From contig NZ_OZ038525.1 of assembly GCF_964036645.1 (NCBI RefSeq), forward strand, positions 4,654,001 to 4,718,000: a DNA stretch of 64,000 bases, in the 5' to 3' direction. Positions 26,148 to 35,555 of this stretch are shown here, in pieces. The position numbers and the translations under genes were made by a program. This DNA comes from Tenacibaculum sp. 190524A02b (GTDB lineage Bacteria; Bacteroidota; Bacteroidia; Flavobacteriales; Flavobacteriaceae). The notes below the pieces were generated by a model. The model had not been told where the DNA came from. It ran no database searches and saw nothing but the letters and a program-made list of their open reading frames with translations. Each line of letters opens with the position of its first letter. Position 1 is the first letter of the stretch.

Positions 26148-26672
26148 ATGAAGGTTGTTTTAGAAACAGAAAGATTGTTGTTACGTGAATTCATAATAAG
26201 TGATGCGATATCTTTTTACGAGCTTAATTCAGATAAAGAAGTAATGAAGTATACAGGTGATATTCCTTTTAAAAATGTAGAGGAGGCTCAATGTTTTTTG
26301 GAAAACTATAAAGATTATACTAAAAATGGGTTTGGGAGATGGGCAGTAATATGCAAAGATACTAATACTTTTATAGGTTGGTGCGGATTGAAAAGAAACG
26401 AGGAAAATTTAGTAGATATAGGTTTTCGTTTTTTTAAAAACTTTTGGAATAAAGGGTATGCAACTGAAGCAGCAAAAGCTTGTTTATATTATGGGTTCAA
26501 TAGTTTAGGGTTGAAAGAAATTATAGGAAGAGCATCTATTGAGAATGTAGCTTCAATAAGAGTGTTAGAAAAACTTGAGATGAAACAATGGAAGAAAGGA
26601 ATTTTTGAAGGAGTAGATAAAGCAGTTTATTATATTATTGATAAAAGCTCATCTATTAATAACTACAGTTAA
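26148..26672 (+). CDS. GNAT family N-acetyltransferase
   Basis: A protein of about 174 residues of the RimJ/RimL-like GNAT group: the N-terminus KVVLETERLLLREF is diagnostic, FRFFKNFWNKGYATEAAKA is the acetyl-CoA-binding motif A (the canonical R/Q-x-x-G-x-G/A reads NKGYAT), and IGRASIENVASIRVLEKL is typical of motif B. It acetylates an unknown amine: a protein N-terminus, an amino acid or a small molecule. The start is the ATG at 26148; a TTG 15 bases upstream is less likely. Confidence 0.9.
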   Translation: MKVVLETERLLLREFIISDAISFYELNSDKEVMKYTGDIPFKNVEEAQCFLENYKDYTKNGFGRWAVICKDTNTFIGWCGLKRNEENLVDIGFRFFKNFWNKGYATEAAKACLYYGFNSLGLKEIIGRASIENVASIRVLEKLEMKQWKKGIFEGVDKAVYYIIDKSSSINNYS

Positions 26673-26758
26673 TTGATTTTAAAAGAATATTAGTAACCAC
26701 TCATCGACACTAAATTACATTTTATCTTATATTGAAAATTAAACTTGAAAAGCGGTTG

Positions 26759-26766
26759 TATCTTTG
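26759..26766 (+). promoter_or_regulatory. -7 promoter element in a gene-free region
   Basis: TATCTTTG fits TAnnTTTG exactly and faces a 30-codon reading frame beginning 9 bases downstream. A TTG at 26732 is 24 bases upstream, slightly longer than the usual -33/-7 spacing. Confidence 0.5.
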
Positions 26767-26774
26767 TAGTGTAA

Positions 26775-26867
26775 ATGAAACATAAAGTAAATCTCGCCGA
26801 ACAGATAGAGGTCCCTAAAAAGAAACATTTGCAGAATGACAACTTTACTAACAAAGTAAAAATATAA
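26775..26867 (+). CDS. Possible small protein (30 aa)
   Basis: The reading frame MKHKVNLAEQIEVPKKKHLQ (first 20 residues) continues for ten more codons to a TAA. It is basic, soluble and rich in Lys/Asn. Its ATG lies only a few bases past the expected transcription start of the exact -7 match at 26759, so it would be leaderless or nearly so. I do not recognise it; a non-coding RNA from the same promoter is an equally fair reading. Confidence 0.35.
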   Translation: MKHKVNLAEQIEVPKKKHLQNDNFTNKVKI

Positions 26868-26952
26868 AATAAAGTAACTAAGCATGCTTTCTTATTGAAA
26901 CTAATAAAGTAAGAATATCTTACTCTTATAATCGAGAATCGCTAAACCTACA

Positions 26953-27705
26953 TTACATAACAATTTCATACAAAATTGGCTTACTTGGGGTAGCATCATT
27001 TTCAAAAGGTGCTACCATCAAGTTTAAAAAGTACGTTCCGTCTTTAACTTCATTATTAACATAGATAAATTCTGTAATGGTTGCATCAAACCTTATTTTG
27101 CCACCTGTGTTCCAAAAAGCGTTATGGGCTAACAATTTTCCTTCGTCTTTCTCTTTGTCAACTGAAGGTAGGTCTACTAATAAGTGCTTAATTCCTTTTT
27201 CTTTTAAATAAGTAGCAGCTTCTTCTAATAAGTATGGAGGATTGGTGTTTGAGTACCTTGCTGATTTTTTTTCTTTATTATTAGGAAGTGTCCTGATAAT
27301 AATAGCTTCAATATTTTTTAAATCAATTAAACGTCTTATTTGTTCTTTAGTAATTACTGCATCACTGTTTTTTAGTATCTGTGGAGTAATACTAATAACT
27401 TCAGCTAAAAAGAAAAATCGAGAAAGATTTTTGTTTACAGAATAAACTTTTTTAGTAATATGTCCTACGCATTCTGTATGAGTAATATGTGCGTGCGGAT
27501 TAAAACTAATATTATTGAAGTTTACATCTGCTCCATTTGCTACACTTCCTATCCAATCGCCTAAAGAGACAGGTGTAATTTTAGGGTTGTCAATATACCA
27601 AGCATTTATATTTTGTTTAGATACATCAATAGGTATTGAAATATCTAATGGTTCAGATAAATCAATTGTATATATTTTAGACTGGTATTCAATAGTAGCT
27701 TTCAT
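26953..27705 (-). CDS. Cyclase family protein (kynurenine formamidase-like)
   Basis: About 250 residues of the metal-dependent cyclase/formamidase family: LSEPLDISIPID at the start, then NPHAHITHTECVGHI where the family usually has HxGTHxDxPxH. A His and an acidic residue remain but the spacing and the Asp (here Glu) differ. LLVDLPSVDKEKDEGKLLAHNAFW is the usual second motif. Function could be amidohydrolase; substrate unknown. The start at 27705 (MKATIEYQ) is preferred over 27738, which overlaps hemW. It follows hemW by 13 bp. Confidence 0.82.
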   Translation of the reverse strand: MKATIEYQSKIYTIDLSEPLDISIPIDVSKQNINAWYIDNPKITPVSLGDWIGSVANGADVNFNNISFNPHAHITHTECVGHITKKVYSVNKNLSRFFFLAEVISITPQILKNSDAVITKEQIRRLIDLKNIEAIIIRTLPNNKEKKSARYSNTNPPYLLEEAATYLKEKGIKHLLVDLPSVDKEKDEGKLLAHNAFWNTGGKIRFDATITEFIYVNNEVKDGTYFLNLMVAPFENDATPSKPILYEIVM

Positions 27706-27718
27706 TGGGTAAAAATAA

Positions 27719-28843
27719 CTAAATAATAAACAAGTCACTAGCTAGTCCATCTGCTAAAAACTTTCCTTTAGGGGTAGTTTTTAGCGTGTTGTTTTCAATA
27801 ATTAATAATCCTTTGTCTATAAATTTTTGAGAAGATTTTAATAATTTACTACAAAAAGTTTCTCCAAATTCATTTAATATTTTTGTTAATGAAATGCCCC
27901 AGATAGTTCTGAGTCCTGTCATTAAGTATTCATTAAATTGATCTTCTTTAGTGAGTTTCTCTACCTCATTAGGAAGTGTTTCGTTTTGTAGTGCTTTAAT
28001 GTATTTTGCATTATTAGCAATATTCCAACTTCTATGGGTTTGATTAAATGAATGAGCAGAAGGACCAATGCCTATGTATTTTTTGCCTAACCAATAACTC
28101 GTATTATGTTTGGAGAAGTAATCGGGTTTTCCAAAGTTTGAAATTTCATAATGGATAAAGCCATTTTTGTGTGTCTCTTTTACAAGAATGTCAAAATGTT
28201 CTTTGGCTACAGTTTCGTCAATATTTGGATATTTCCCATTTTTTATAAAAGTATCCAAAGCAGTTTTAGGTTCAACAGTCAAGGCATAGGAAGAGATATG
28301 TGTAATTCCAAAATCAAAAGCTGTTTGTAAGTTTTTTTTCCATTGTACATTGCTCATGTTAGGAATACCATAAATCAAATCAATAGTAATATTATCAAAA
28401 TATTTTGTAGCATTTGTTAAGCAATTTTTTGCCTCATTAGAGTTGTGTGCTCTGTTCATGAGTTTCAGATCCTCTTCATAAAAAGATTGAATACCAATAC
28501 TTAATCTATTGACAGGAGATTTAGCTAAAGCTTCAATTTTTTCTATAGATAAATCATCAGGGTTGGCTTCTAAGGTGATTTCTGGAGTTTCAGAAACAGT
28601 ATAATTTGTTTTAATTATTTCTATTAACCATTCAACATCTTCAACTTTTAGTAGGCTAGGGGTGCCGCCGCCAAAATAAATAGTTTCAATTATTTCCTTT
28701 TTTAATTCATCCTTTCTTAGTATTAATTCCGTTTTTAAACTTGAAAGTACCTCATCATACTTTTTTAAAGAAGTAGAAAAATGAAAATCACAATAGTAAC
28801 ATGCTTTTTTACAAAAAGGAATGTGTAGATAAATGCCAGCCAT
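27719..28843 (-). CDS. hemW: Radical SAM heme chaperone HemW
   Basis: A 374-residue radical SAM protein. The cluster motif CxxxCxxC is at Cys11, Cys15 and Cys18 (HIPFCKKACYYCDF), followed by YFGGGTPSLL and the HemW-type C-terminal domain. It was long annotated as oxygen-independent coproporphyrinogen oxidase, but this subgroup inserts heme into proteins. It lies in a run with ruvC upstream and a cyclase family gene downstream. Confidence 0.93.
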   Translation of the reverse strand: MAGIYLHIPFCKKACYYCDFHFSTSLKKYDEVLSSLKTELILRKDELKKEIIETIYFGGGTPSLLKVEDVEWLIEIIKTNYTVSETPEITLEANPDDLSIEKIEALAKSPVNRLSIGIQSFYEEDLKLMNRAHNSNEAKNCLTNATKYFDNITIDLIYGIPNMSNVQWKKNLQTAFDFGITHISSYALTVEPKTALDTFIKNGKYPNIDETVAKEHFDILVKETHKNGFIHYEISNFGKPDYFSKHNTSYWLGKKYIGIGPSAHSFNQTHRSWNIANNAKYIKALQNETLPNEVEKLTKEDQFNEYLMTGLRTIWGISLTKILNEFGETFCSKLLKSSQKFIDKGLLIIENNTLKTTPKGKFLADGLASDLFII

Positions 28844-28876
28844 TTAAGTTATCAATATTCAAAATTTAATATCTGT

Positions 28877-29428
28877 TTATTCTATTCTGTTTTTGTTTTG
28901 TTTAACAAAAGCTGCCCACCCTGTATAGTTTTTACCACCTACCTTAGTGCCTGAATTGTAATAATGACAAACAGCTGCGGCTAATCCATCAGTAGCGTCT
29001 AAGTTTTTAGGTAATTCTTTTAGGTTTAATAAAGACTTAAGCATTAATGCTACTTGCTCTTTACTAGAAGTTCCTTTTCCTGTGATGGCCATTTTTATTT
29101 TTTTAGGAGCATATTCAGTAACAGGAATCTGACGAGAAAGTCCAGCAGCCATTGCAACTCCTTGCGCACGACCTAATTTTAACATTGATTGCACATTTTT
29201 ACCATAAAATGGAGCTTCTAAAGCTATTTCATCAGGATGATAAGTGTCTATTAATTCTAGGGTACGCTCAAAAATTAATTTTAGTTTTAAGTAATGGTCA
29301 TCATATTTTTTTAACAATAGTTCATTCATTTGAATGAACTCCATTTTTTTACCAATAACCTTAATAATACCAAACCCCATAATGGAAGTTCCTGGATCTA
29401 TGCCTAATATGATTTTTTCTGTCTTCAA
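28877..29428 (-). CDS. ruvC: Holliday junction endonuclease RuvC
   Basis: A 183-residue RNase H-fold resolvase that cleaves Holliday junctions with RuvAB. The catalytic acids are visible: Asp11 in GIDPGTS, Glu in ALEAPFYG, and the C-terminal pair in NLDATDGLAAAVCH. Normal length. No ruvA or ruvB is adjacent, which is usual in this group. It is 33 bp upstream of hemW. Confidence 0.97.
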   Translation of the reverse strand: MKTEKIILGIDPGTSIMGFGIIKVIGKKMEFIQMNELLLKKYDDHYLKLKLIFERTLELIDTYHPDEIALEAPFYGKNVQSMLKLGRAQGVAMAAGLSRQIPVTEYAPKKIKMAITGKGTSSKEQVALMLKSLLNLKELPKNLDATDGLAAAVCHYYNSGTKVGGKNYTGWAAFVKQNKNRIE

Positions 29429-29475
29429 ATTTTTGTACTTTGTACTAACGCAAAACTAATCAAATATATAGTTAT

Positions 29476-30216
29476 ATGAGTGTTTTCGGGTTAAGAACTT
29501 CCAATCCTGCATTTACAAGTTACTTTTGGAAAAAACAATACAGTTACTCAAAAGCTAAAATGACATTAAGTGGCATTATATTTAAAAGCTTAGTAATGTT
29601 AATACTTGTTTGTTGTGCGGCTTTTTATACTTGGCATTTGTATTTTAGCGGAGTTATCGTAAAGTGGTATACTTCTATAGGGGCTTTAATAGCGGTGTTT
29701 TGTAGTGTCTATATTTCTTATAGGTATAGATCTGCAAAATTCTTATTACCTATTTATGCTTTAGCTAAAGGCTTTTTTTTAGGGGGTATCAGTGCTTATG
29801 CGCATAAACGATTTCCTAACTTACCATTTCAAGCTATTGGTGTAACATTACTTACTTTTTTTGTAATGTTATTGTTGTATAAATGGCGATTAATAAAAGT
29901 AACTAGAGAGTTTAGATCCATTATTATTTCTGCATCTGTAACTATTTTTATGTTATATTTTATAAGTTGGATTTTATGGTTGTTAGAAATTAATATGCCT
30001 TTTTTATGGGGAAGTTCATGGTATGCTATTGTATTTAATGTGATAACAGCTATTGTGGCGTCTTTAAGTTTACTGCTAGATTTTGATTATATAGACAGGT
30101 ATATTGGTAGGGCTTCAAAAGAAAGGGAATGGATAGCAACATGGGGGTTTTTAATAACCTTAATTTGGTTATACGTTGAGGTTTTGCGCTTATTAAAAAA
30201 ACTAGCAATACGATGA
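29476..30216 (+). CDS. Bax inhibitor-1/YccA family membrane protein
   Basis: A 246-residue integral membrane protein with about seven transmembrane helices. The N-terminal RTSNPAFTSYFWKK and the C-terminal LLLDFDYIDRYIGRASKEREWIATWGF are typical of the Bax-inhibitor-1-like group found in Bacteroidota and Actinobacteria. The paired acidic residues in LDFDYID correspond to the pH-sensing/ion-leak site of the family. Divergent from ruvC. Confidence 0.9.
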   Translation: MSVFGLRTSNPAFTSYFWKKQYSYSKAKMTLSGIIFKSLVMLILVCCAAFYTWHLYFSGVIVKWYTSIGALIAVFCSVYISYRYRSAKFLLPIYALAKGFFLGGISAYAHKRFPNLPFQAIGVTLLTFFVMLLLYKWRLIKVTREFRSIIISASVTIFMLYFISWILWLLEINMPFLWGSSWYAIVFNVITAIVASLSLLLDFDYIDRYIGRASKEREWIATWGFLITLIWLYVEVLRLLKKLAIR

Positions 30217-30360
30217 AAGAAAACTTTATTCCTTAATATCTGGTTCTTATGCTTCATATATTGTGCTTTAGCGTCTTTTTAAATAATTTATTGTAAAATT
30301 TGAGTCTCTTTGTAGTAAAATAAAGAGTGCAATAACCACTTTGATTAAATAGATGACTCA

Positions 30361-31107
30361 ATGAATAATATAAATGTATTTATTATTGAGGATACCCCCG
30401 CAGAAAGTAATCGATTAGTGAGTTTTTTAGAAGCCAATGGATATTATATAACAGGAGTAGCCAGAAGTTTTAAAGAAGCTATTGCAGTATACAACAAGGT
30501 AAAAGTTGATATTGTTATTATAGATGTTTTTCTCAACGGTACCCCAGATGGAATTTCTTTTGCAGAGATGCTACATGCTAATTTAGAAGAAGCAAAACCT
30601 TTTGTTTTTTTAACTAATTCAGTAGATAAAGAGGTGTTTATGAGGGCTAAGCTAACGCATCCCTATAGTTATTTGATGAAACCTTTTAATGAATTGGAGA
30701 TATTATATGCTATTGAAATGGCGGTGTCTAAATTTTATACACCCAATAACGATTTTTTAAAAGGAACTAATGATACAATAATAAGTAAAGAGTATCTATT
30801 TGTTAAGAAAGGAAAGAGTTTAAAAAAAGTTGATATAGAATCTATAGTTTATATAGAGGTAGAAGAAAAATATTGTAATATTATAACAGAAAAAGAAAAG
30901 TTTGTAGTGTTAATATCATTAAAAAAAATTCTGCATATTTTAGATAAAACACTTTTTTATAGAACCCATAGGAACTTTATTATAAATATAGATAAAGTAG
31001 AAGAAATTGTACTGTCAGATAACCTTATTATTTTATCAGGAAATTATAAAGTGACTTTAAGTGATAAATATAAGGGAATTGTAAAACAAGTAAGAACACT
31101 TAAATGA
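30361..31107 (+). CDS. LytTR family response regulator
   Basis: A 248-residue two-domain regulator. The receiver domain spans about 3-120 with acidic pair Glu10/Asp11, phospho-acceptor Asp55 (VIIDVF) and Lys in YLMKPF. A LytTR DNA-binding domain spans about 148-246 (IVYIEVEEKYCNII, FYRTHRNFIINIDKVEEI). No sensor kinase is adjacent. The direct repeats and TGTACA inverted repeats just downstream (31171-31242) could be its binding sites, but this is conjecture. Confidence 0.93.
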   Translation: MNNINVFIIEDTPAESNRLVSFLEANGYYITGVARSFKEAIAVYNKVKVDIVIIDVFLNGTPDGISFAEMLHANLEEAKPFVFLTNSVDKEVFMRAKLTHPYSYLMKPFNELEILYAIEMAVSKFYTPNNDFLKGTNDTIISKEYLFVKKGKSLKKVDIESIVYIEVEEKYCNIITEKEKFVVLISLKKILHILDKTLFYRTHRNFIINIDKVEEIVLSDNLIILSGNYKVTLSDKYKGIVKQVRTLK

Positions 31108-31170
31108 ATTTTATAAGTAGTTGGTTTAGTCACTAAAAGCGGAGTGCTTTTGATAATATCTATTGTACCC

Positions 31171-31242
31171 ATTTTTTTTGGGAGAAACTTTTCGTGTACA
31201 CCAACTGTACACGTTTTTTTTGGCGGAAATTTTTCGTGTACA
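31171..31242. repeat. 30-bp direct repeats with TGTACA inverted repeat
   Basis: Two copies matching at 26 of 30 positions start 42 bp apart (31171 and 31213), each with T8, GG, AAA and ending TTTTCGTGTACA. Between them TGTACACG (31206) is an inverted copy of CGTGTACA, giving a hairpin followed by T8 that can terminate the LytTR transcript. Confidence 0.7.
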
Positions 31243-31276
31243 AAAAAATATTAACGTAATATGAGATAAGGGATGC

Positions 31277-31322
31277 ATAAAAAGAAGGGCAGTTTTTTTG
31301 AAAAATAACTGTCCTTCTTTTT
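31277..31322. terminator. Terminator between convergent genes
   Basis: The stem AAAAAGAAGG(G)CAGTT / AACTGTCCTTCTTTTT lies between the LytTR regulator and adenine deaminase and is A/T-flanked on both sides. Confidence 0.75.
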
Positions 31323-31441
31323 AGAGGGGGAATTGCTAGTAGGTTGATTTGAAGTTGAACTTGTTTTGTAGTTAGAAAACTAAAAGTTTTAATTCTAAGG
31401 TTTTATTGGCACCACTAAAAGGTATAATATCCCGAGGTAGT

Positions 31442-33064
31442 TTACTTTACTTCAACTGAAGTGAATTTAAATGAATTTCCATCAAATAATCCTTTATCTG
31501 ATAATTTTAAAGAGGGGATTACTAATAAAGCCATAAATGATAATGTCATATAAGGAGCCCTTAAAGTACTGCCCATTTTTTTAGCCAAAGTGTCAAGTTC
31601 AGCATACGCTTTACCTATTTCACTAGCAGGTTTGTCACTCATAATACCGGCTACAGGAAGTGGAACAATTTTTTCTTCATCATTAGTTAAAGCACAAATA
31701 CCACCTTTATGTTTAATAAGTAAGTTTACAGCTTTGCAAATGGCTTCATCAGAGACTCCTACTGCAATAATATTATGAGAATCATGACCAACAGAGCTTG
31801 CAATAGCACCTTCTTTTAAGCCAAAATTTTTGATAAATGCAATAGAGGGATCTGAGTTTTGATATCTATTCACCACTGTCATTTTCAAGATATCGTTATC
31901 TGTGTCAGAAACTAAATTTCCGTTTTTGATTAATGAATTAGCTTCAATTTGATTGGTTACTAATTCACCGTCTAGTGCTTCAATAACCTTTATTTTTTCA
32001 GAAGAAGAATGGAATTTAAAATCTTCAATATTTTTCTTTTCAGTATTAAAGTTATTTAGTATTTCAAAAGCAACAGAAGGAACAATGGATTGTCCGTTAT
32101 TAGCTACTAATTTACCATTAATATAGGTTTGTAGTACATTGAATTTTTCTAAATCTTCAACTATAATGAAGTCAGCATAATCTCCTATGTTTAAAAGTCC
32201 CACATCAAGATTATAATGTTTAACTGGGTTAATACATGCAGTTTGAAGTACTTTAAAAATGTCGAACCCTTTATTGATAGCTCTTTCACAAAGTTGATTA
32301 ATGTGCCCAAGTAATAAATCATCGGGATGTTTATCGTCTGAACAAAACATTATATTGTTGTAATGTTCGGGTAATAAATCAATCAAAGCATCAAAGTTTT
32401 TAGCGGCACTCCCTTCTCTAATAATAACTTTCATGCCTTTTTGTAACTTTTCTAAAGCTTCCTCATAGGTAAAACATTCATGATCAGTATAAATTCCAGC
32501 ATTAATATACTTAGATAGATCGTCTCCTCTAAGACCAGGGGCGTGACCATCAATAGGTTTGTTGAAATGCTTAGCCCATTCAATTTTCTTATGTACCTCT
32601 TCGTCATTATAAATTACTCCAGGATAGTTCATCATTTCTGCCAAATACTTAATATCTGGATTTTGGAGCATCTTTTTGATATCCTCAGAATCAATCATGG
32701 CTCCTGCGCTTTCAAAAGAAGTAGCTGGTACGCAAGAAGGTGCACCAAAATTAAATTTAAGAGGAACTTGATTGCCATTTTCTATCATAAAATCAACACC
32801 TTTTACACCTAGTACATTGGCAATTTCATGAGGATCAGATACTGTTGCTATTGTTCCATGGGTTAAAGCTATTTTGGCAAATTCTGATGGTACTAGCATG
32901 GAACTTTCAATATGAATATGAGCATCTACAAAGCCAGGTAAAATGTAGGTTTCTATAGTGTGATTTACTTCTCTTATATTAACAATCGTATTATTTTCTA
33001 TAGTGATTTCCCCTTTGAAAATTTTTTTATTTGGAATGTCTACAATTTTTCCTTGTATGGTCAT
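31442..33064 (-). CDS. ade: Adenine deaminase
   Basis: A 540-residue amidohydrolase converting adenine to hypoxanthine in purine salvage. It has the metal motif [15 protein letters not shown], then [19 protein letters not shown] and the C-terminal domain [22 protein letters not shown]. Length and motif order match bacterial Ade. A terminator-like hairpin and a possible short RNA lie in its upstream region (33131-33233). No purine riboswitch is visible. Confidence 0.95.
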   Translation of the reverse strand: MTIQGKIVDIPNKKIFKGEITIENNTIVNIREVNHTIETYILPGFVDAHIHIESSMLVPSEFAKIALTHGTIATVSDPHEIANVLGVKGVDFMIENGNQVPLKFNFGAPSCVPATSFESAGAMIDSEDIKKMLQNPDIKYLAEMMNYPGVIYNDEEVHKKIEWAKHFNKPIDGHAPGLRGDDLSKYINAGIYTDHECFTYEEALEKLQKGMKVIIREGSAAKNFDALIDLLPEHYNNIMFCSDDKHPDDLLLGHINQLCERAINKGFDIFKVLQTACINPVKHYNLDVGLLNIGDYADFIIVEDLEKFNVLQTYINGKLVANNGQSIVPSVAFEILNNFNTEKKNIEDFKFHSSSEKIKVIEALDGELVTNQIEANSLIKNGNLVSDTDNDILKMTVVNRYQNSDPSIAFIKNFGLKEGAIASSVGHDSHNIIAVGVSDEAICKAVNLLIKHKGGICALTNDEEKIVPLPVAGIMSDKPASEIGKAYAELDTLAKKMGSTLRAPYMTLSFMALLVIPSLKLSDKGLFDGNSFKFTSVEVK

Positions 33065-33130
33065 GGTGTAAATTTTTAGCTAAAGTAGTTTTTAATTTTA
33101 GTAAAATAGTAATGTTGAGGTGTGAAATCC

Positions 33131-33233
33131 AAAAGCCCGCTCATTGAGCGGGCTTTTGTTAATCAACTAATTCAAATAATTTACACAATGAAAACAAAAC
33201 TTGTTGTTTTACAGAATTTATGTTTTCAAATTC
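33131..33233 (-). ncRNA. Candidate small RNA or attenuated leader upstream of ade
   Basis: On the minus strand TAATTTTG (33246-33239) is an exact TAnnTTTG element. About seven bases later the sequence forms a hairpin ACAGAATTT/AAATTCTGT (33236-33211), then an unstructured AT-rich stretch, then a perfect GC-rich terminator GCCCGCTCA/TGAGCGGGC with T4 (33158-33133). This gives a discrete ~100-nt unit with its own promoter and terminator. The ade start is about 65 bp beyond. It may be an independent sRNA or a regulated leader. I cannot match it to a known family. Confidence 0.4.
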
Positions 33234-33343
33234 TGTGCCAAAATTAGTTATATTAAAACCAATATTATTTGAATTTTATTTATTTTACAATTATTTAACT
33301 TTAAAGTGTTAAAATGTTAAATAAAATATAATGAATTGTTAGT

Positions 33344-34213
33344 TTAACTTGCGTGCTTATGTGCTTTGTATGAAGAACGTACTAAAGCTCCACTTTCTAC
33401 GTACATAAAGCCCATTTCTAATCCAAGAGTTTCATACTTTTTAAACTGATCTGGTGTTATAAATTGTTTAACAGGTAAATGTTTCTTAGTAGGTTGTAAG
33501 TACTGGCCTATCGTTATAATGTCTAATCCAACACCTCGAAGATCTTTCATGGTTTGGATTACTTCTTCTTCGGTTTCTCCTAAACCAAGCATAATACCAG
33601 ATTTGGTACGCATACCATTATCTTTTAAATATTTTAAAACACCAAGGCTTCTATCATATTTAGCTTGAATACGAACTTCACGAGTAAGTCTACGTACAGT
33701 TTCCATATTGTGAGAGACTACTTCAGGATGTACTTCAATAATTCTGTCAATTAACTTTTCGTTTCCTTGAAAGTCTGGAATTAAAGTTTCTAGAGTAGTA
33801 TTCGGGTTGGCTCTTCTAATAGCATCAACAGTTTCTCCCCAAATAATAGACCCACCGTCTTTTAAGTCATCTCTATCTACAGAGGTAATAACGGCATGTT
33901 TAATTTTCATTAACTTAATCGATCTAGCTACTTTTTCTGGCTCATCCCATTCCACTGTTTCTGGTCTTCCAGTTTTAACACCACAAAAACCACAAGAACG
34001 TGTACATACATTTCCTAATATCATAAAAGTAGCAGTACCTTCACCCCAACATTCTCCCATGTTTGGACAACTACCACTAGTACAAATTGTGTTTAATTTG
34101 TATTTATCTACTAGTCCACGTAACTCTGTGTATTTTTTTCCTACTGGTAGTTTAACGCGCAACCACTTTGGTTTCTTTGCTCTTTCCGGTAGTTTAACAG
34201 GCTCCTTAGTCAT
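33344..34213 (-). CDS. lipA: Lipoyl synthase
   Basis: A 289-residue radical SAM enzyme inserting two sulfurs into protein-bound octanoate. The auxiliary-cluster motif is [13 protein letters not shown] and the radical SAM motif CTRSCGFC. The C-terminal SSYKAHKHA carries the conserved RSSY serine (VRSSYKA). It completes the lipoylation pathway begun by LipB (7334-8032), located 25 kb away. Confidence 0.97.
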   Translation of the reverse strand: MTKEPVKLPERAKKPKWLRVKLPVGKKYTELRGLVDKYKLNTICTSGSCPNMGECWGEGTATFMILGNVCTRSCGFCGVKTGRPETVEWDEPEKVARSIKLMKIKHAVITSVDRDDLKDGGSIIWGETVDAIRRANPNTTLETLIPDFQGNEKLIDRIIEVHPEVVSHNMETVRRLTREVRIQAKYDRSLGVLKYLKDNGMRTKSGIMLGLGETEEEVIQTMKDLRGVGLDIITIGQYLQPTKKHLPVKQFITPDQFKKYETLGLEMGFMYVESGALVRSSYKAHKHAS

Positions 34214-34254
34214 TCTTTTACGTTATTATGAACTGCAAAGTTACAAATAAACCT

Positions 34255-35472
34255 TTAGAAATTAAGTAAAAACCAGATACTAAACACAATTAAAAAAACA
34301 ATACCTGTTATAGCGAGAAATTTTAATTCTTTACCAGGTCTATGTTTTTCAGGAGTATGTTTACCAGTAATCAGTATAAAGTTTAAAATGGCATAAAAAG
34401 GAGCTGTTAGAAAGGAAAGTACAGTGGCAATTTTAACTAAAAAACCCATATCTGATAAAAAGTATTTTAAAATGACATAGGTGCCAATTGCTAAAACAAG
34501 AATCCAAAACCAATAAGTTAGTTTTATTTTTTTTCGAAGTAGGAGAGATGATGCTTTTTCCATAGCTCTAGGAGAAGCGTCTAAGCTAGTTAAAGTAGTA
34601 CTAAACATAGTGGTAAATGCAGCTACACCAATGAATATATGAGCGAATTCTCCTAAGTTTTGAGTGTAAAGATTAATGAGTTGTGATGCAAAAATTGTTC
34701 CTTTACTAGAAAAGGTTTTGCCAGATTGATACATAACCATTGCGCCTAATATAACAAAACATACACCTAAGAATAAAGTACCAACATAACCAACATTAAA
34801 ATCAAAAATAGCCTGTTTTGGGGGGATTTTTTGAAACGTAGTTTTGTTTTTTTCAACGGACCATAAAGAGTGCCAAATAGATATATCTAAAGGAGCAGGC
34901 ATCCAGCCTAAAAATGCAATTAAAAAAGTTATTTCAGCTGTGCCAGAGGGAATAATTTGTGTGAATGTAAAACCTTTATCAGTACTTGAAATAGCTACAG
35001 TAACAGCTATAAGGGTGCTAATAGTTAAAATTATTACAATATACTTCATAAGGTTGTCTAGTATTTTATACTTACCTACTAATAATATGGCAATACAGAT
35101 ACTAGAGATAATAGCTCCCCAAAGAACTAAGTCATTACTAAAACCAAACAAATGAGAAGCCAACCCAGCAGTAACGATTGTTAAAGCGGCTTGTATGGTA
35201 AACATGGTAGCAAAGTTTAAAATGTAATAAGTAACTAAAACTCCTTTTCCTAGCTTTCTATAACCATCTAAAAGTGTTTCTCCTGTAGCTGCAGCATACC
35301 TTGGGCCAAATTGAAAAAAAGGATACTTAAATAAATGGACTAAAACTAATGCCCATAATAAACCAAAGCCAAAATCAGCACCAGCTCTTGTAGATTGTAC
35401 TAAATGAGAAACCCCAATTGCTGCACCAGCAAATAATAGTCCTGGTCCTAAGGAAGAAATCGTTTTATTCAC
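34255..35472 (-). CDS. Nramp-like divalent metal transporter with atypical motifs
   Basis: A 405-residue membrane protein with about 11 transmembrane helices and clear Nramp-family layout (SLGPGLLFAGAAIG at the start, RYAAATGETLLDGYRK after TM2). The hallmark metal-binding residues are changed: TM1 DPGN reads GVSH, and TM6 MPH reads MPA (FLGWMPAPLDISIWHS). Nramp proteins move Mn2+ or Fe2+ with protons; with these ligands missing the substrate is uncertain. It is adjacent to, but about 40 bp upstream of, lipA. Confidence 0.82.
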   Translation of the reverse strand: MNKTISSLGPGLLFAGAAIGVSHLVQSTRAGADFGFGLLWALVLVHLFKYPFFQFGPRYAAATGETLLDGYRKLGKGVLVTYYILNFATMFTIQAALTIVTAGLASHLFGFSNDLVLWGAIISSICIAILLVGKYKILDNLMKYIVIILTISTLIAVTVAISSTDKGFTFTQIIPSGTAEITFLIAFLGWMPAPLDISIWHSLWSVEKNKTTFQKIPPKQAIFDFNVGYVGTLFLGVCFVILGAMVMYQSGKTFSSKGTIFASQLINLYTQNLGEFAHIFIGVAAFTTMFSTTLTSLDASPRAMEKASSLLLRKKIKLTYWFWILVLAIGTYVILKYFLSDMGFLVKIATVLSFLTAPFYAILNFILITGKHTPEKHRPGKELKFLAITGIVFLIVFSIWFLLNF

Positions 35473-35555
35473 AGTTTGGTTGATATAAATTAAAACTAGC
35501 TAAAAGTAGTTAAAAAATATAAGTATAATAAGAATATTGAGTAAACTTTAAAAAG

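Larger units (their letters stand above)
31108..31441. other. Gene-free region with repeats and hairpins between convergent genes
   Basis: The 334 bp hold a small hairpin (AAAAGC/GCTTTT at about 31135), a pair of 30-bp imperfect direct repeats (31171-31200 and 31213-31242), a terminator-like TGTACA hairpin (31193-31221) and a second terminator (31277-31322). No convincing ORF. Confidence 0.6.

Noticed and set aside
26673..26952. Considered as tmRNA, 6S RNA or RNase P RNA.
   Set aside because: No tRNA-like domain, no long bulged hairpin and no conserved RNase P core visible.
33065..33343. Purine riboswitch upstream of adenine deaminase.
   Set aside because: No three-way junction with the conserved loop sequences is present on the ade strand.
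33807..34250. 147-codon + strand frame opposite lipA.
   Set aside because: Antisense to conserved cluster-binding motifs of LipA; no independent support.
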